Source of the DNA: Acidovorax soli
Lineage (GTDB): Bacteria > Pseudomonadota > Gammaproteobacteria > Burkholderiales > Burkholderiaceae_C
Direction: 5' to 3'
Length of the DNA: 64,000 bases
Assembly (NCBI RefSeq): GCF_014207955.1
Contig: NZ_JACHLK010000015.1
Location: forward strand, 1-64,000
In this document: piece after piece, positions 54,745 to 63,371 of the stretch
Layout: each line of letters begins with the position of its first letter
How positions within the stretch are numbered: the first letter of the stretch is position 1
Program-made: the position numbers and the translations under genes
Notes under the pieces: model-generated
The model's database searches: none
Told to the model about the DNA's origin: nothing
Seen by the model: the letters and a program-made list of their open reading frames with translations, nothing else

Positions 54745-55242
54745 TCAGCGAAAGTCGAACGCACTGAACAAACGCGTCCACCGCTCGCCGTCGTACAGGC
54801 AGGCGCCATAGGGCCCGGCGGTGAGCATATGCCTGCCATCGGGGCTGATGTCGATGCGCCCGCTCACCATGGAGCTGGGCGCGTGCTCGTCCACCTCGCC
54901 CAACGGCACCAACTCCTTGTCGGCGCTGATGGCATACAGGCCTTCCTGCGCGCCAAAGTACATGCGCCCCTGGAACCAGTGCGCATCCACTGGCTGGTAG
55001 CCCCAGGCCAGTTCGCTGCTGGCCACCTGCTCCCAGTGAGCCTCCCGTCCCGCCCAGACATTGCCATGCAGATCGCTCACATAGACCTTGCCGTCGCCGG
55101 CGCAGCACACGGTTTCCAGTTGCGTCTGGGTGGGTAAAGGGCATGGGTGCCAGCGGGTTCCGTCAAAGCGCCACAGGTCACCCTCGCCGCCGGCGGCATA
55201 GAAGTCGGTATCGCTGAACGCGCTCAGGTCGTTGAAGCCCAT
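54745..55242. repeat. 498-bp direct repeat, copy 2 (3' half of paralog B)
   Basis: Counterpart of 53704-54201, in direct orientation at a distance of 1041 bp. Differences are scattered single bases, mostly silent or conservative. Such a block is a ready target for homologous recombination and gene conversion between the two genes. Confidence 0.85.
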
Positions 55243-55773
55243 CTTGCGGCCCCAATCGGCGTGCGGTGCTTCGGTGTAGTCCGTTGGCATGGGCGCACCG
55301 CGGCCTTCGCTGTGCAGGTCCGCCCACTGCTCGATGCCTTCGCGCCGGTACAGGCGCCGGTTGCTGCCCACGGCATACAGCTTGCCGGCAGCCCGCACCA
55401 CCTTGCGGATGGTGACCATGGTGCCTACCGGCGTCTTCAGGCTGATCAGGTCCTCGATGGCGGCTTCGAACTGCTTGGACTTCGCGCCCGTGCTGTAGAC
55501 ATTGCTCACACTGTCCACGACGACATACTCTGCTGGGTGGGTGCCGCAGGCAATCGCCGAGAAGCTGAAGCGCTCCGTCTGTGCAAACGGAATGCTGCCG
55601 GCCGCGATGGGGTGGTCTGTGATGATGGTGACGGCGCGGGTCTTGGGGTAGGTGTCCCGGTCGTCCTTCTCTTCCACCAGCAGAAAGCAGTAGCCCTGCT
55701 CCCGAAAAATGGCACAGTCGTAGATCGTGTACCCGTGGAAGTACTTCTTCCACACCTTTTTGTCAAAAATCAT
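54745..55773 (-). CDS. Beta-propeller-like protein of unknown function, paralog B
   Basis: A 342-residue paralog of the neighbouring protein. The N-terminus MIFDKKVWKKYFHGYTIYDC shows the shared motif, then residues 20-110 differ strongly from paralog A. From EDLISLKTP onward the two agree closely and the last 166 residues are almost the same. There is no signal peptide or membrane helix. The start at 55773 is set by alignment with paralog C (MIFDRETYKRFFLGYDIIDC). It is divergent from paralog C across 85 bp and lies 33 bases upstream of paralog A on the same strand. Function unknown. Confidence 0.8.
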   Translation of the reverse strand: MIFDKKVWKKYFHGYTIYDCAIFREQGYCFLLVEEKDDRDTYPKTRAVTIITDHPIAAGSIPFAQTERFSFSAIACGTHPAEYVVVDSVSNVYSTGAKSKQFEAAIEDLISLKTPVGTMVTIRKVVRAAGKLYAVGSNRRLYRREGIEQWADLHSEGRGAPMPTDYTEAPHADWGRKMGFNDLSAFSDTDFYAAGGEGDLWRFDGTRWHPCPLPTQTQLETVCCAGDGKVYVSDLHGNVWAGREAHWEQVASSELAWGYQPVDAHWFQGRMYFGAQEGLYAISADKELVPLGEVDEHAPSSMVSGRIDISPDGRHMLTAGPYGACLYDGERWTRLFSAFDFR

Positions 55774-55858
55774 GCTCACTCGTTGGTCGCGCGGCGCGGG
55801 CCGGCCCGATATTGTTGCCACTCCCGGTCGGCGCCGCTGACTCCTTGCCATCTGTTAC

Positions 55859-56959
55859 ATGATCTTCGACCGCGAAACCTACAAGCGCTTCTTCCTCGGC
55901 TACGACATCATCGACTGCACCATCGGCTTCGAAGACGGCCGCCTGGGCTTTCTGCTCGCCGAAATCAAGGAGGGCAAGGCGCACGACGACCACTACCAGT
56001 TGCGCCTGCTCGCGGTCAAACGCACGAACCCGGTCGACACGCGCTTTTTCTCGATGTCCACCAATGCCCTGAGCCACTGGTCCGACCTGTGCAGCGCCTG
56101 GGAGCCAGGCCATGCGGAGTTCGTCGGGGTCGATACCGGGCGCACCGTCTATGGCTACAGGCCCAAGGTCCACAAGGGCCAGGAAGCGCGCATTCCATTC
56201 CACCGCGTGCCGGCCGGTGCTGAGGCGCGCTACGACAGCATCGTGCGGCGCACCGTGCGCGCCGGCACCACTGTGTTTGCCGTGGGCTGGCCGTTTCGCG
56301 TGTACGAACGGCTCGGGCCTGATCAATGGCGTGAGCACACCGACATCCCTTTGCCCGAGGGCCTGGACAGCACGGACGAAGATACCTTCGATGAGGCCAT
56401 GGGCCTGGACCAATCCAGCTTCCACTATCTGGCCGGCCGCTCGGCGCTGGACCTGTACGTGGTCGGGTCCAGGGGCGCGGTGTGGCGGCGGCAGGGGCAG
56501 GCCTGGCGGCAACTGGCCTTCCCATCGGACCTCTCGCTGCGCACCGTCGCCGTCGCACCCAATGGCATGGCCTACATCACCGACGAGAATGGCCGGGTCT
56601 GGAAGGGCCTGGACGACGGCTGGCGCTGCCTTACCCCGGTCTGGAAGCACCACGAAGGATTCAAGGACAGCGCCTGGTTCGCCGGCCGGCTCTGGTGCAC
56701 CGGGGACAAGGGCGGCCTGTATGTGCTGCAGGGCCGCCGCATGGTGCTGGCCCAGGACGCCCGCGCCCAGCCCATGCCGTGGGAGTTTTCATCGGCTGCG
56801 CGGCGGCTGGACGTGTCGCCCGATGGCCGCGTGCTGCTGATTGCAGGCGGGGTCTGGGCGGCGCAGTTTGACGGGAGCGACTGGAAGTGGCTGATCCGGG
56901 AAATGCCCAAGGCCAGGGACATTGCGGATGGCGCCATCGAAGTCCTGGCCAGCAACTGA
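55859..56959 (+). CDS. Beta-propeller-like protein of unknown function, paralog C
   Basis: A 366-residue, more distant member of the same family. The N-terminal motif is MIFDRETYKRFFLGYDIIDC; blade-like repeats include TVFAVGWPFRVYERLGPDQW, DLYVVGSRGAVWRRQGQAW, MAYITDENGRVWKGLDDGW, RLWCTGDKGGLYVLQG and LLIAGGVWAAQFDGSDWKW. It has a longer acidic loop near 170-190 (EGLDSTDEDTFDEAM). No export signal is seen. It is divergent from paralog B. The three genes form a family cluster not associated with any recognised pathway gene except the methylglyoxal synthase homologue that follows. Confidence 0.8.
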   Translation: MIFDRETYKRFFLGYDIIDCTIGFEDGRLGFLLAEIKEGKAHDDHYQLRLLAVKRTNPVDTRFFSMSTNALSHWSDLCSAWEPGHAEFVGVDTGRTVYGYRPKVHKGQEARIPFHRVPAGAEARYDSIVRRTVRAGTTVFAVGWPFRVYERLGPDQWREHTDIPLPEGLDSTDEDTFDEAMGLDQSSFHYLAGRSALDLYVVGSRGAVWRRQGQAWRQLAFPSDLSLRTVAVAPNGMAYITDENGRVWKGLDDGWRCLTPVWKHHEGFKDSAWFAGRLWCTGDKGGLYVLQGRRMVLAQDARAQPMPWEFSSAARRLDVSPDGRVLLIAGGVWAAQFDGSDWKWLIREMPKARDIADGAIEVLASN

Positions 56960-56995
56960 GCTAAGCTCAGGGCCGTTGATGGAACACGCTGAATC

Positions 56996-57886
56996 ATGGC
57001 CGCGTTGACAACCTTTCTCCCCAGAACCTTCGGCCTCGCCGCCCACCGCCTGCACCGCTCGACGGCCGACGGCGGTCTGGCCCAATGGGCCGCCGCCTCG
57101 CACGCTGCCCTGCAAGAGCTGCAACTGGGCATCGCCGCCGTCGGCGGCTGCGCCGACGCCATCGCACAGCATGCCCTGGCGGGCCACTTTCCGCACTTCA
57201 CCCGCCTGCCCTATGGGCGCGAGGGCGGGGTGATGCGCATGGTCTCGCGCATCGCGGGCGGTGTGCATGCGGAGCAGGAACTGGCTGGCGCCATCTACCT
57301 GCTGGACCCGCTCGACCCCTCGTCCCTGTACCCCGAGGCCCAGGCCCTCAAGCGCCAGTGCATCTCGCATGGCAAGCCCCTGTTGCTCACCGTGGCCGCG
57401 GCCGTCGAATGGGTCGCGGTGGAGGCCGCGCTGCAGGCCGGCACCTCGCTGCGCCAGCGCCCGCCGGCCATGGTGCAGCCCATCGACAGGCAGTCCGTCG
57501 CGCTCATCGCGCACGATGCCCTCAAATCCGCCATGGTGGACTTCGCGCACCGCCACTTCGACCTGCTCTCGCAGACCCAAGAGCGCTTTGCCACCGGCAC
57601 CACGGGCGGGCGGCTCAACGAGATGGCCTGGTCGCGCGGCTGGCCGCGCGACCAGCCCTGGGTGCAGCCCCTGCGCAGCGGCCCGCTGGGGGGCGATGCG
57701 CAGATCGCCGAACTCGTGCTCGACCAGCGTTGCGACAAGGTGCTGTTCTTCGAAGACGTGCACGTGGCGCGCCAGCACGAGGCCGACATCCAGCTGCTGG
57801 AGCGCGCCGTCTGCACCAAGAGCTTTGCAGCTACCTGCTACCACACGCCTGCCATGGCAGACGCCTGGGCGCGCGCCTGGGCTTGA
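56996..57886 (+). CDS. mgsA: Methylglyoxal synthase homologue with an extra N-terminal domain
   Basis: A 296-residue protein, about twice the usual MgsA length. Residues about 165-296 match MgsA throughout: VALIAHDALKSAMVDFAHRH, FATGTTGGRLNEMA, SGPLGGDAQIAELV and FFEDVHVARQHEADIQLLER. The catalytic Asp in GGD, Asp in FFED, and His and Asp in QHEAD keep the E. coli spacing. MgsA converts dihydroxyacetone phosphate to methylglyoxal and phosphate. Residues about 35-160 look like a second, degenerate copy (GREGGVMRMVSRI, AGAIYLLDPLDPSSLYPEA, LLLTVAAAVEWV) that lacks the TGTTG motif. It starts 36 bases after paralog C. Confidence 0.85.
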   Translation: MAALTTFLPRTFGLAAHRLHRSTADGGLAQWAAASHAALQELQLGIAAVGGCADAIAQHALAGHFPHFTRLPYGREGGVMRMVSRIAGGVHAEQELAGAIYLLDPLDPSSLYPEAQALKRQCISHGKPLLLTVAAAVEWVAVEAALQAGTSLRQRPPAMVQPIDRQSVALIAHDALKSAMVDFAHRHFDLLSQTQERFATGTTGGRLNEMAWSRGWPRDQPWVQPLRSGPLGGDAQIAELVLDQRCDKVLFFEDVHVARQHEADIQLLERAVCTKSFAATCYHTPAMADAWARAWA

Positions 57887-58070
57887 CTCCCTGCCGCCAC
57901 CGCCGGCGGCCTCCATTTGACCGCCAGCGCACTGCGCGTTGACCCACGCGGCGAAACCGCCGCCGCGCATTGCCGCGGGCTGCCATGCCCCGGATCATCG
58001 GCCACCAGAACAGCGCAGGGCTTGTGCCTTGCGCCGGGTGAACCAGAACGAGATCCGGAGACAAGGCATC

Positions 58071-59672
58071 ATGGGTGCGGTACAGGCATACAACTACATC
58101 GTCGTGGGTGGGGGCTCGGCGGGCTGCGTGGTCACGCACCGCCTGGTCCGCGCCGGGCACAGCGTGCTGCTGCTCGAAGCCGGGCCCGCCGACAACACGC
58201 CCTTCGTGCGCATGCCCGCCACGTTTGTGCGCGTGATCGGCAGCGAACGCACCTGGCTCTACGAGACCGAGCCGCAGCCCCATGCCCAGGGCCGCCGCAT
58301 GCATGTGCCCCAGGGCCGCACCCTGGGGGGCGGCAGCTCGGTCAATGCCATGGTCTACATCCGCGGGCAGGCCGCCGACTACGATGGCTGGGCCGCCCAG
58401 GGCTGCACGGGCTGGGCCTGGTCCGATGTGCTGCCCTGGTTCCGCCAGGCCGAGGCCAACCATGTGCTGTCCGGCCCGCTGCACGGCACCGAGGGGCCGC
58501 TGCATGTCAGCGAGACGCGCCACCGCCACCCGCTGAGCTCGGCCTTCCTGCAGGCCGCGCAGGAGTGCGGCCTGCCCTACAACCACGACTTCAATGGCGC
58601 CGAGCAGGCCGGTGTGGGCTACTACCAGACCACCACCCACCAGGGCGAGCGCGCCAGCACGGCGGCCACCTACCTGGCGGCCGTGCGCCACCTGCCCAAT
58701 CTCACGGTCGCCACCGGTGCCCAGGTGCTGCGCCTCACGTTGTCGGGCGGGCGTGCCACGGGCGTGGTCTACCGCGATGCACACGGCACCGAACACCAGG
58801 CCCTGGCCCATGACGAGGTGGTGCTGAGCGCTGGCGCGCTGGCCACGCCCAAGCTGCTCATGCTGTCGGGCATCGGCCCGGGGGCGCATCTGCAGTCCAT
58901 GGGCATCCCCGTGGTGCACGATCTGCCCGGCGTGGGCCAGAACTTCCAGGACCACCTGGAGGTCAGCGTCTACGGCCGCTGCCGCGCACCCATCAGCCTG
59001 GCGGGCCAGGACCGCGGGCTGGCCGCGCTGCGCCACGGTCTGCAGTGGCAGCTCACGCGCACCGGCCTGCTCACCTCCAACGTGGTGGAGTCCGGTGGCT
59101 TCGTGGACACCACGGGCAGCGGCCGCCCCGACGTGCAGTTCCACGTGCTGCCGGTGCTGGTGGGCGATGTCGACCGCGAGCCGCTGGCGGGGCACGGCAT
59201 CTCCATCAACCCCTGCTTCCTGCGCCCCGCCTCGCGCGGCTCCGTGGCCCTGGCCAGCCCCGACCCCATGGCCCAGGCCCGTTTCGACGGCAACTTCCTC
59301 GCAGCCCGGGAGGATGTGGACACCCTGGTGCGCGGCGTGAAGCTGGCCCGGCGCATTCTGCGTGCGCCCTCGCTGGCGCGCCACATCAGCGCCGAGCTGT
59401 CGCCCTCGGCCGACGAGGCGCTGGACGATGCCGCGCTCGAAACCCATGTGCGCGCACGCGCCAAGACCGTCTACCACCCTGCAGGCACCTGCCGCATGGG
59501 CGGCGCGGGCGATGCGCAGGCGGTGCTCGACCCCGCACTGCGCGTGCGCGGCGTCGCTGGTCTGCGCGTCTGCGATGCGTCTGCCATGCCCACCCTGGTC
59601 AGTGGCAACACCAACGCACCGGTGGTGATGCTGGCCGAGCGCTGCGCCGATTTCATGCTGCGCGCGCGCTGA
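58071..59672 (+). CDS. GMC-family FAD oxidoreductase (choline/alcohol dehydrogenase-like)
   Basis: A 533-residue flavoenzyme that oxidises an alcohol to an aldehyde. The FAD-binding N-terminus is YIVVGGGSAGCVVTHRL; GRTLGGGSSVNAMVYIRGQ is the GMC signature 1; LSAGALATPKLLMLSGIGPG is signature 2. The active-site His is in YHPAGTCRMG and the paired Asn in SGNTNAPVVM. The start at 58071 is favoured because GGAG and AAGG lie upstream and the FAD motif then begins near residue 8; the 44-codon extension is GC shadow. It is the first gene of a rightward catabolic unit that also encodes an SDR and an aldehyde dehydrogenase. Confidence 0.92.
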   Translation: MGAVQAYNYIVVGGGSAGCVVTHRLVRAGHSVLLLEAGPADNTPFVRMPATFVRVIGSERTWLYETEPQPHAQGRRMHVPQGRTLGGGSSVNAMVYIRGQAADYDGWAAQGCTGWAWSDVLPWFRQAEANHVLSGPLHGTEGPLHVSETRHRHPLSSAFLQAAQECGLPYNHDFNGAEQAGVGYYQTTTHQGERASTAATYLAAVRHLPNLTVATGAQVLRLTLSGGRATGVVYRDAHGTEHQALAHDEVVLSAGALATPKLLMLSGIGPGAHLQSMGIPVVHDLPGVGQNFQDHLEVSVYGRCRAPISLAGQDRGLAALRHGLQWQLTRTGLLTSNVVESGGFVDTTGSGRPDVQFHVLPVLVGDVDREPLAGHGISINPCFLRPASRGSVALASPDPMAQARFDGNFLAAREDVDTLVRGVKLARRILRAPSLARHISAELSPSADEALDDAALETHVRARAKTVYHPAGTCRMGGAGDAQAVLDPALRVRGVAGLRVCDASAMPTLVSGNTNAPVVMLAERCADFMLRAR

Positions 59673-59726
59673 GCCCACCCGGTTTGTGGTCCCCGCTTCG
59701 GGGCCTTGATTCAAAAGGAGACTGTT

Positions 59727-60530
59727 GTGAGCAACCCATCTGCATCCCTGGCCGGCCTGTCGGTCCTCATCACCGGCGGCGGCACCGGCATCGGCGCCGC
59801 CGTGGCGCAGCAGTGCGTCGCCGCAGGCGCTCGTGTGGCCCTGATGGGGCGCAGGCTGGCCCCGCTGCAGGCCGTGGCCCAGCCCCTGGGGGCCCTGGCC
59901 GTGGCGGGCGATGCGGCTGACGCGGCCGATGTGCGGCGCGCGCTGGCACAGGTGCGCGATGCCCATGGCGGCATCGATGTGCTGGTGGCCAATGCGGGCG
60001 GGCATGGCATCGGCAATGCGCTGGGCACCGATGATGCCTCCTGGGCCCTGTCGGCGCGGCTCAACCTGGACACCGCCTTCGTCTGCGCGCGCGAGGCCCT
60101 GCCCGGGCTGATGGAGCGGCGCGGCAACATCGTCATCCTGTCCTCCCTGGCCGGCCACTTCGCCGGCCCCGATGCGGTGGGCTACGTGACGATGAAGCAT
60201 GCGCTCATCGGCCTGACCCGCTCGCTGGCGCGCGACTACGGCCGCCATGGCGTGCGTGCCAACGCCGTCTGCCCGGGCTGGGTGCGCACCGACATGGCCG
60301 ACGAGCAGATGGCCGTGCTGGTGCAGCGCCACGGGCTGACCGGCGTCGATGCCGCCTACGACCTCGTCACCCGCCATGTGCCCCTGGGCCGGCCAGCCAC
60401 CCCGGATGACGTGGCGCAGGCCGTGCTGTTCCTCGCCTCGCCACAGGCGGCCATGGTCAGCGGCAGCGCGCTGATGGTCGATGGCGGCGCCTCGGCGGTG
60501 GACCTGCCCACCCTGGCCTTTGCCGAATGA
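59727..60530 (+). CDS. Short-chain dehydrogenase/reductase
   Basis: A 267-residue NAD(P)-dependent oxidoreductase. The cofactor loop is ITGGGTGIGAAVA, the structural Asn is in VANAGGHG, and the catalytic Ser-Tyr-Lys are in SSLAGHFAGPDAVGYVTMK. The C-terminus VSGSALMVDGGAS is typical. The GTG start at 59727 has a perfect AAGGAG six bases upstream, better than any upstream in-frame start. It probably acts on the alcohol or ketone handled by the flanking GMC and aldehyde dehydrogenase enzymes. Confidence 0.92.
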   Translation: MSNPSASLAGLSVLITGGGTGIGAAVAQQCVAAGARVALMGRRLAPLQAVAQPLGALAVAGDAADAADVRRALAQVRDAHGGIDVLVANAGGHGIGNALGTDDASWALSARLNLDTAFVCAREALPGLMERRGNIVILSSLAGHFAGPDAVGYVTMKHALIGLTRSLARDYGRHGVRANAVCPGWVRTDMADEQMAVLVQRHGLTGVDAAYDLVTRHVPLGRPATPDDVAQAVLFLASPQAAMVSGSALMVDGGASAVDLPTLAFAE

Positions 60531-60568
60531 CGGTACCCCTTTCCTCTCTCACCACTGGAGCACATGCC

Positions 60569-61375
60569 ATGAGCGCTACCCACCGCCCCCCGGACTGGAA
60601 GCATTTCGACGACTTCGCGGCCGGCATCGCCACCAACCGCCTTCCGGCCAGCGAGGCCCTGGTCGGCCAGGTGCTGCCGCTGCACCTGCCGGACCGCGTG
60701 CTGACGCTGCGGCCCGACAGCCGCCACACGCTGCGCTGGGAGGAGTCGGGCGAGGGCCTGCCCGCACGCAGCGGCAGCGACCGCTACGAGGCCGTGGAGG
60801 TCGCGCCGGACACCTGGTTCATCGACCTCACGCGGGCGGCGTTGCCCGACGAGGCCTGGACCGTCATCGCCAACACGCGCACGCGCCGCGTGCTGGCCGT
60901 GCGCTGCCACATCCTCGGCGACGGGCAGGTGGCGGGCGAGCCGCGCGTGGCCCAGGACTTCCTGGCCGGCACGCTGGGCGCGGGCCCGGCCCTGGCGGGC
61001 AGCACCGCGCCGCACGAGACACGCGAGCTGATCGGGCTGCGCACTTTCCAGACCTACAGCCCCGAGCACACCTACGAGCACACCTACCTGAGCTCCCAGC
61101 GCTACGCCTGGCAGTGCCTGGTGGGCGTGCAGCGCGGCCATGGCGACGTGGACCAGGCCAGCTACTACAAGTTCGACGACCAGCAGTACATCTTCACCTT
61201 CCGCGAGTACCGCATCCCGGTCGCCTCGGTCTTCTTCTTCAACTTCGAAAGCGGCCGCTCCACCGGCAAGTTCCTGGGCCTGACGGGCGCGGGCGAGATC
61301 TCCAACCAGTCCGCGGGGGCCTTCATGCGTAAGGCCTCGATGACGGTCTACCCCTCCCAGCACGAACCCGTCTGA
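60569..61375 (+). CDS. MoaF-like protein
   Basis: A 268-residue cytoplasmic protein resembling MoaF of Klebsiella, in a two-domain lipocalin-like layout (N-terminal about 30-120, C-terminal about 150-265). Segments such as ETRELIGLRTFQTYSPEHTY, YAWQCLVGVQRGHGDVDQAS and YYKFDDQQYIFTFREYRIPV support this. MoaF was named from molybdenum cofactor-linked operons, but its reaction is not known to me, and no other Moco gene is nearby. CTGGAG precedes the ATG. It may instead bind the small aromatic or terpenoid substrate of this operon. Confidence 0.75.
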   Translation: MSATHRPPDWKHFDDFAAGIATNRLPASEALVGQVLPLHLPDRVLTLRPDSRHTLRWEESGEGLPARSGSDRYEAVEVAPDTWFIDLTRAALPDEAWTVIANTRTRRVLAVRCHILGDGQVAGEPRVAQDFLAGTLGAGPALAGSTAPHETRELIGLRTFQTYSPEHTYEHTYLSSQRYAWQCLVGVQRGHGDVDQASYYKFDDQQYIFTFREYRIPVASVFFFNFESGRSTGKFLGLTGAGEISNQSAGAFMRKASMTVYPSQHEPV

Positions 61376-61386
61376 GGCACCCCACC

Positions 61387-61779
61387 ATGCGCACCCCCTA
61401 CCAGATCATTGCAGACCACTACGCTGCCTCCGACCGGGGCGACATCGCGGCCATGGTGGCCGACCTTGCCGACGATGTGCAGTGGACGGAGATGGCCGGC
61501 TTTCCCTGCGCCGGCACCCATGTCGGCCCCCGCGCCGTGGTCGAGAACGTCTTTCAGGTGCTGGGCCGCGACTGGGAGGGCTACCGCTTCACTCTGACGG
61601 CCCTGCTCGATGCGGGTGACCAGGTGGTCGGCATCGGCACCTACAGCGGCCGCTTTCGCGCCACCGGGCAGGCCATGCAGGCCCGCGCCGTGCATGTCTG
61701 GGCCCTGCAGGGCGGCCGCGTGACCCGCTTCGAGCAGTTCACCGACACGCTGCTTGTGGCACGCGCCATGGCCCGGTGA
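61387..61779 (+). CDS. SnoaL/NTF2-like small protein
   Basis: A 130-residue protein with the cone-like NTF2 fold expected for SnoaL-type isomerases, hydratases or ligand binders: YAASDRGDIAAMVADLADDV, VQWTEMAGFPCAGTHVGPRA and ARAVHVWALQGGRVTRFEQF. It starts 11 bases after the MoaF-like gene and its stop overlaps a GTG in frame with the next gene. The role is probably a small step or binding function in the same pathway. Confidence 0.85.
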   Translation: MRTPYQIIADHYAASDRGDIAAMVADLADDVQWTEMAGFPCAGTHVGPRAVVENVFQVLGRDWEGYRFTLTALLDAGDQVVGIGTYSGRFRATGQAMQARAVHVWALQGGRVTRFEQFTDTLLVARAMAR

Positions 61780-61802
61780 GCAGACCCCCTCGGAACCTTC
61801 CC

Positions 61803-63305
61803 ATGACACCCCACGAACACCCAGCCCACCACCCACTGGCCGACGGCTTTCTGATGCGCCGCCGCTACGGCAATTGCATCGACGGCCAGGAGCAGGCACC
61901 GCGCAGCGAGGCCTGGCTGCCGGTGGTCGACCCGGCCACCGGCATGCACATCGCCGATGCCCCCGACAGCGGCGCGGCCGATGTCGATGCCGCCGTGGCC
62001 GCAGCCCGGCGCGCCTTCACCGATTCGGCCTGGACGCGGCTGCGCCCGGCCGACCGCGAGCAGATGCTGTACCGGCTGTCGCAGCTGATCGAGGAGCATG
62101 GCGACGAACTCAGTGCCATCGAGACGCTGCAAAGCGGCAAGCTGCGCAGCATCGCGCGCGCCGTGGACGTGGGCGGCGGCGCCGAGTTCGTGCGCTACAT
62201 GGCCGGCTGGGCCACCAAGCTCGAAGGCCAGACCTTGCAGCCCTCCATCGGCTTTCCGCCCGGGGTGCAGTACCACACCTGGACACGGCGCGAAGCCGTG
62301 GGCGTGGTGGCGGCGGTCGTGCCGTGGAACTTCCCGCTCGCCATCGCGCTGTGGAAGGTGGCGCCTGCGCTCGCGGCCGGCTGCACCGTGGTGCTCAAGC
62401 CCTCGCCCGAGACCCCGCTCACCGCGCTGCGCCTGGCCGAGCTGGCCCTGGCCGCCGGCATACCGCCGGGCGTGCTCAACGTGGTCTGCGGGGCCGGTGC
62501 CACGGGGGCGGCGCTCTGCGGCCACCCGGGCATCGACAAGATCAGCTTCACCGGCTCCACCGCCACCGGCAAGGCCATCGGCCGCGCCGCCACCGAGAAC
62601 ATGGCCCGTGTCACGCTGGAGCTGGGCGGCAAGTCGCCGCTGATCGTGCTCGGCGATTGCGATGTGGAGCGCGCCGCCATGGGCGCGGCCATGGGCATCT
62701 TCTTCCACCAGGGCCAGGTGTGCACGGCGGGCTCGCGCGTCTACGTGCAGCGGCGCATTTTCGAGCCGGTGGTGGCGGCGCTGGCGCAGATTGCGCAGGG
62801 CATGAAGATCGGCTCCGGCTTCGACCCCGAGACCCAGATCGGGCCGGTGGTCTCCAGCCGCCACCTCGACCGCGTGCTGGGCCACCTGGACCGCGCCCGC
62901 GCCGAAGGCGCGCGCGTGCTCACCGGGGGAGAGCGCAGCGGCACGGCGGGCTGCTTCATCGCGCCCACCGTGCTGGTGGACGTGCATGCCGGCATGCAGG
63001 TGGTGCGTGAGGAGGTCTTTGGCCCCGTGGTCACGGCCATGCCCTTCGACGACGTCGACGAAGTGGTGCGCCTGGCCAACGACTCGCCCTACGGCCTGGC
63101 CGCCAGTGTCTGGTCCAACGACCTCTCGGCCGTGCACCGCCTCATTCCCCGGCTGCAGGCCGGCACCGTCTGGGTCAACTGCCACAACATGCTCGACAAC
63201 AACCTGCCCCTGGGCGGCTACAAGCAGTCGGGCGTGGGCCGCGACCTGGGGCGCGCCGCCGTCGAGGGCTGCACCGAACTCAAGAGCGTGTGCATGGCCG
63301 TCTGA
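61803..63305 (+). CDS. Aldehyde dehydrogenase (BetB/phenylacetaldehyde dehydrogenase-like)
   Basis: A 500-residue NAD-dependent enzyme. The catalytic Cys is in FHQGQVCTAGSR, the Glu in LELGGKSP, and the cofactor loop is FTGSTATGKAIG. SGKLRSIARAVDVGGGAEFV and WATKLEGQTL recall phenylacetaldehyde and betaine aldehyde dehydrogenases. The ATG at 61803 is chosen over a GTG overlapping the previous stop; GGAACC precedes it. It would finish the alcohol-to-acid oxidation begun by the GMC enzyme or SDR. Confidence 0.92.
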   Translation: MTPHEHPAHHPLADGFLMRRRYGNCIDGQEQAPRSEAWLPVVDPATGMHIADAPDSGAADVDAAVAAARRAFTDSAWTRLRPADREQMLYRLSQLIEEHGDELSAIETLQSGKLRSIARAVDVGGGAEFVRYMAGWATKLEGQTLQPSIGFPPGVQYHTWTRREAVGVVAAVVPWNFPLAIALWKVAPALAAGCTVVLKPSPETPLTALRLAELALAAGIPPGVLNVVCGAGATGAALCGHPGIDKISFTGSTATGKAIGRAATENMARVTLELGGKSPLIVLGDCDVERAAMGAAMGIFFHQGQVCTAGSRVYVQRRIFEPVVAALAQIAQGMKIGSGFDPETQIGPVVSSRHLDRVLGHLDRARAEGARVLTGGERSGTAGCFIAPTVLVDVHAGMQVVREEVFGPVVTAMPFDDVDEVVRLANDSPYGLAASVWSNDLSAVHRLIPRLQAGTVWVNCHNMLDNNLPLGGYKQSGVGRDLGRAAVEGCTELKSVCMAV

Positions 63306-63320
63306 GCGGCCGAGGCAGTG

Positions 63321-63344
63321 CAGAGCAGAGCAGAGCAGAGCAGA
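63321..63344. repeat. Pentanucleotide microsatellite
   Basis: CAGAG is repeated four times and followed by CAGA at 63321-63344, between the aldehyde dehydrogenase stop and the receptor start. Repeat-number change would alter spacing ahead of the receptor gene by five bases per unit, but only four to five units are present. Confidence 0.8.
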
Positions 63345-63371
63345 AGCATTCCAACCCACAGGAGACAAACC

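Noticed and set aside
53704..55773. Paralog pair as one broken gene or an assembly duplication
   Set aside because: Both copies are intact frames with different, conserved-motif N-termini, so they are separate genes.
57831..60377. An 848-codon open frame opposite the GMC oxidoreductase and SDR genes
   Set aside because: Shadow of two well-supported genes; composition is that of an antisense GC frame.
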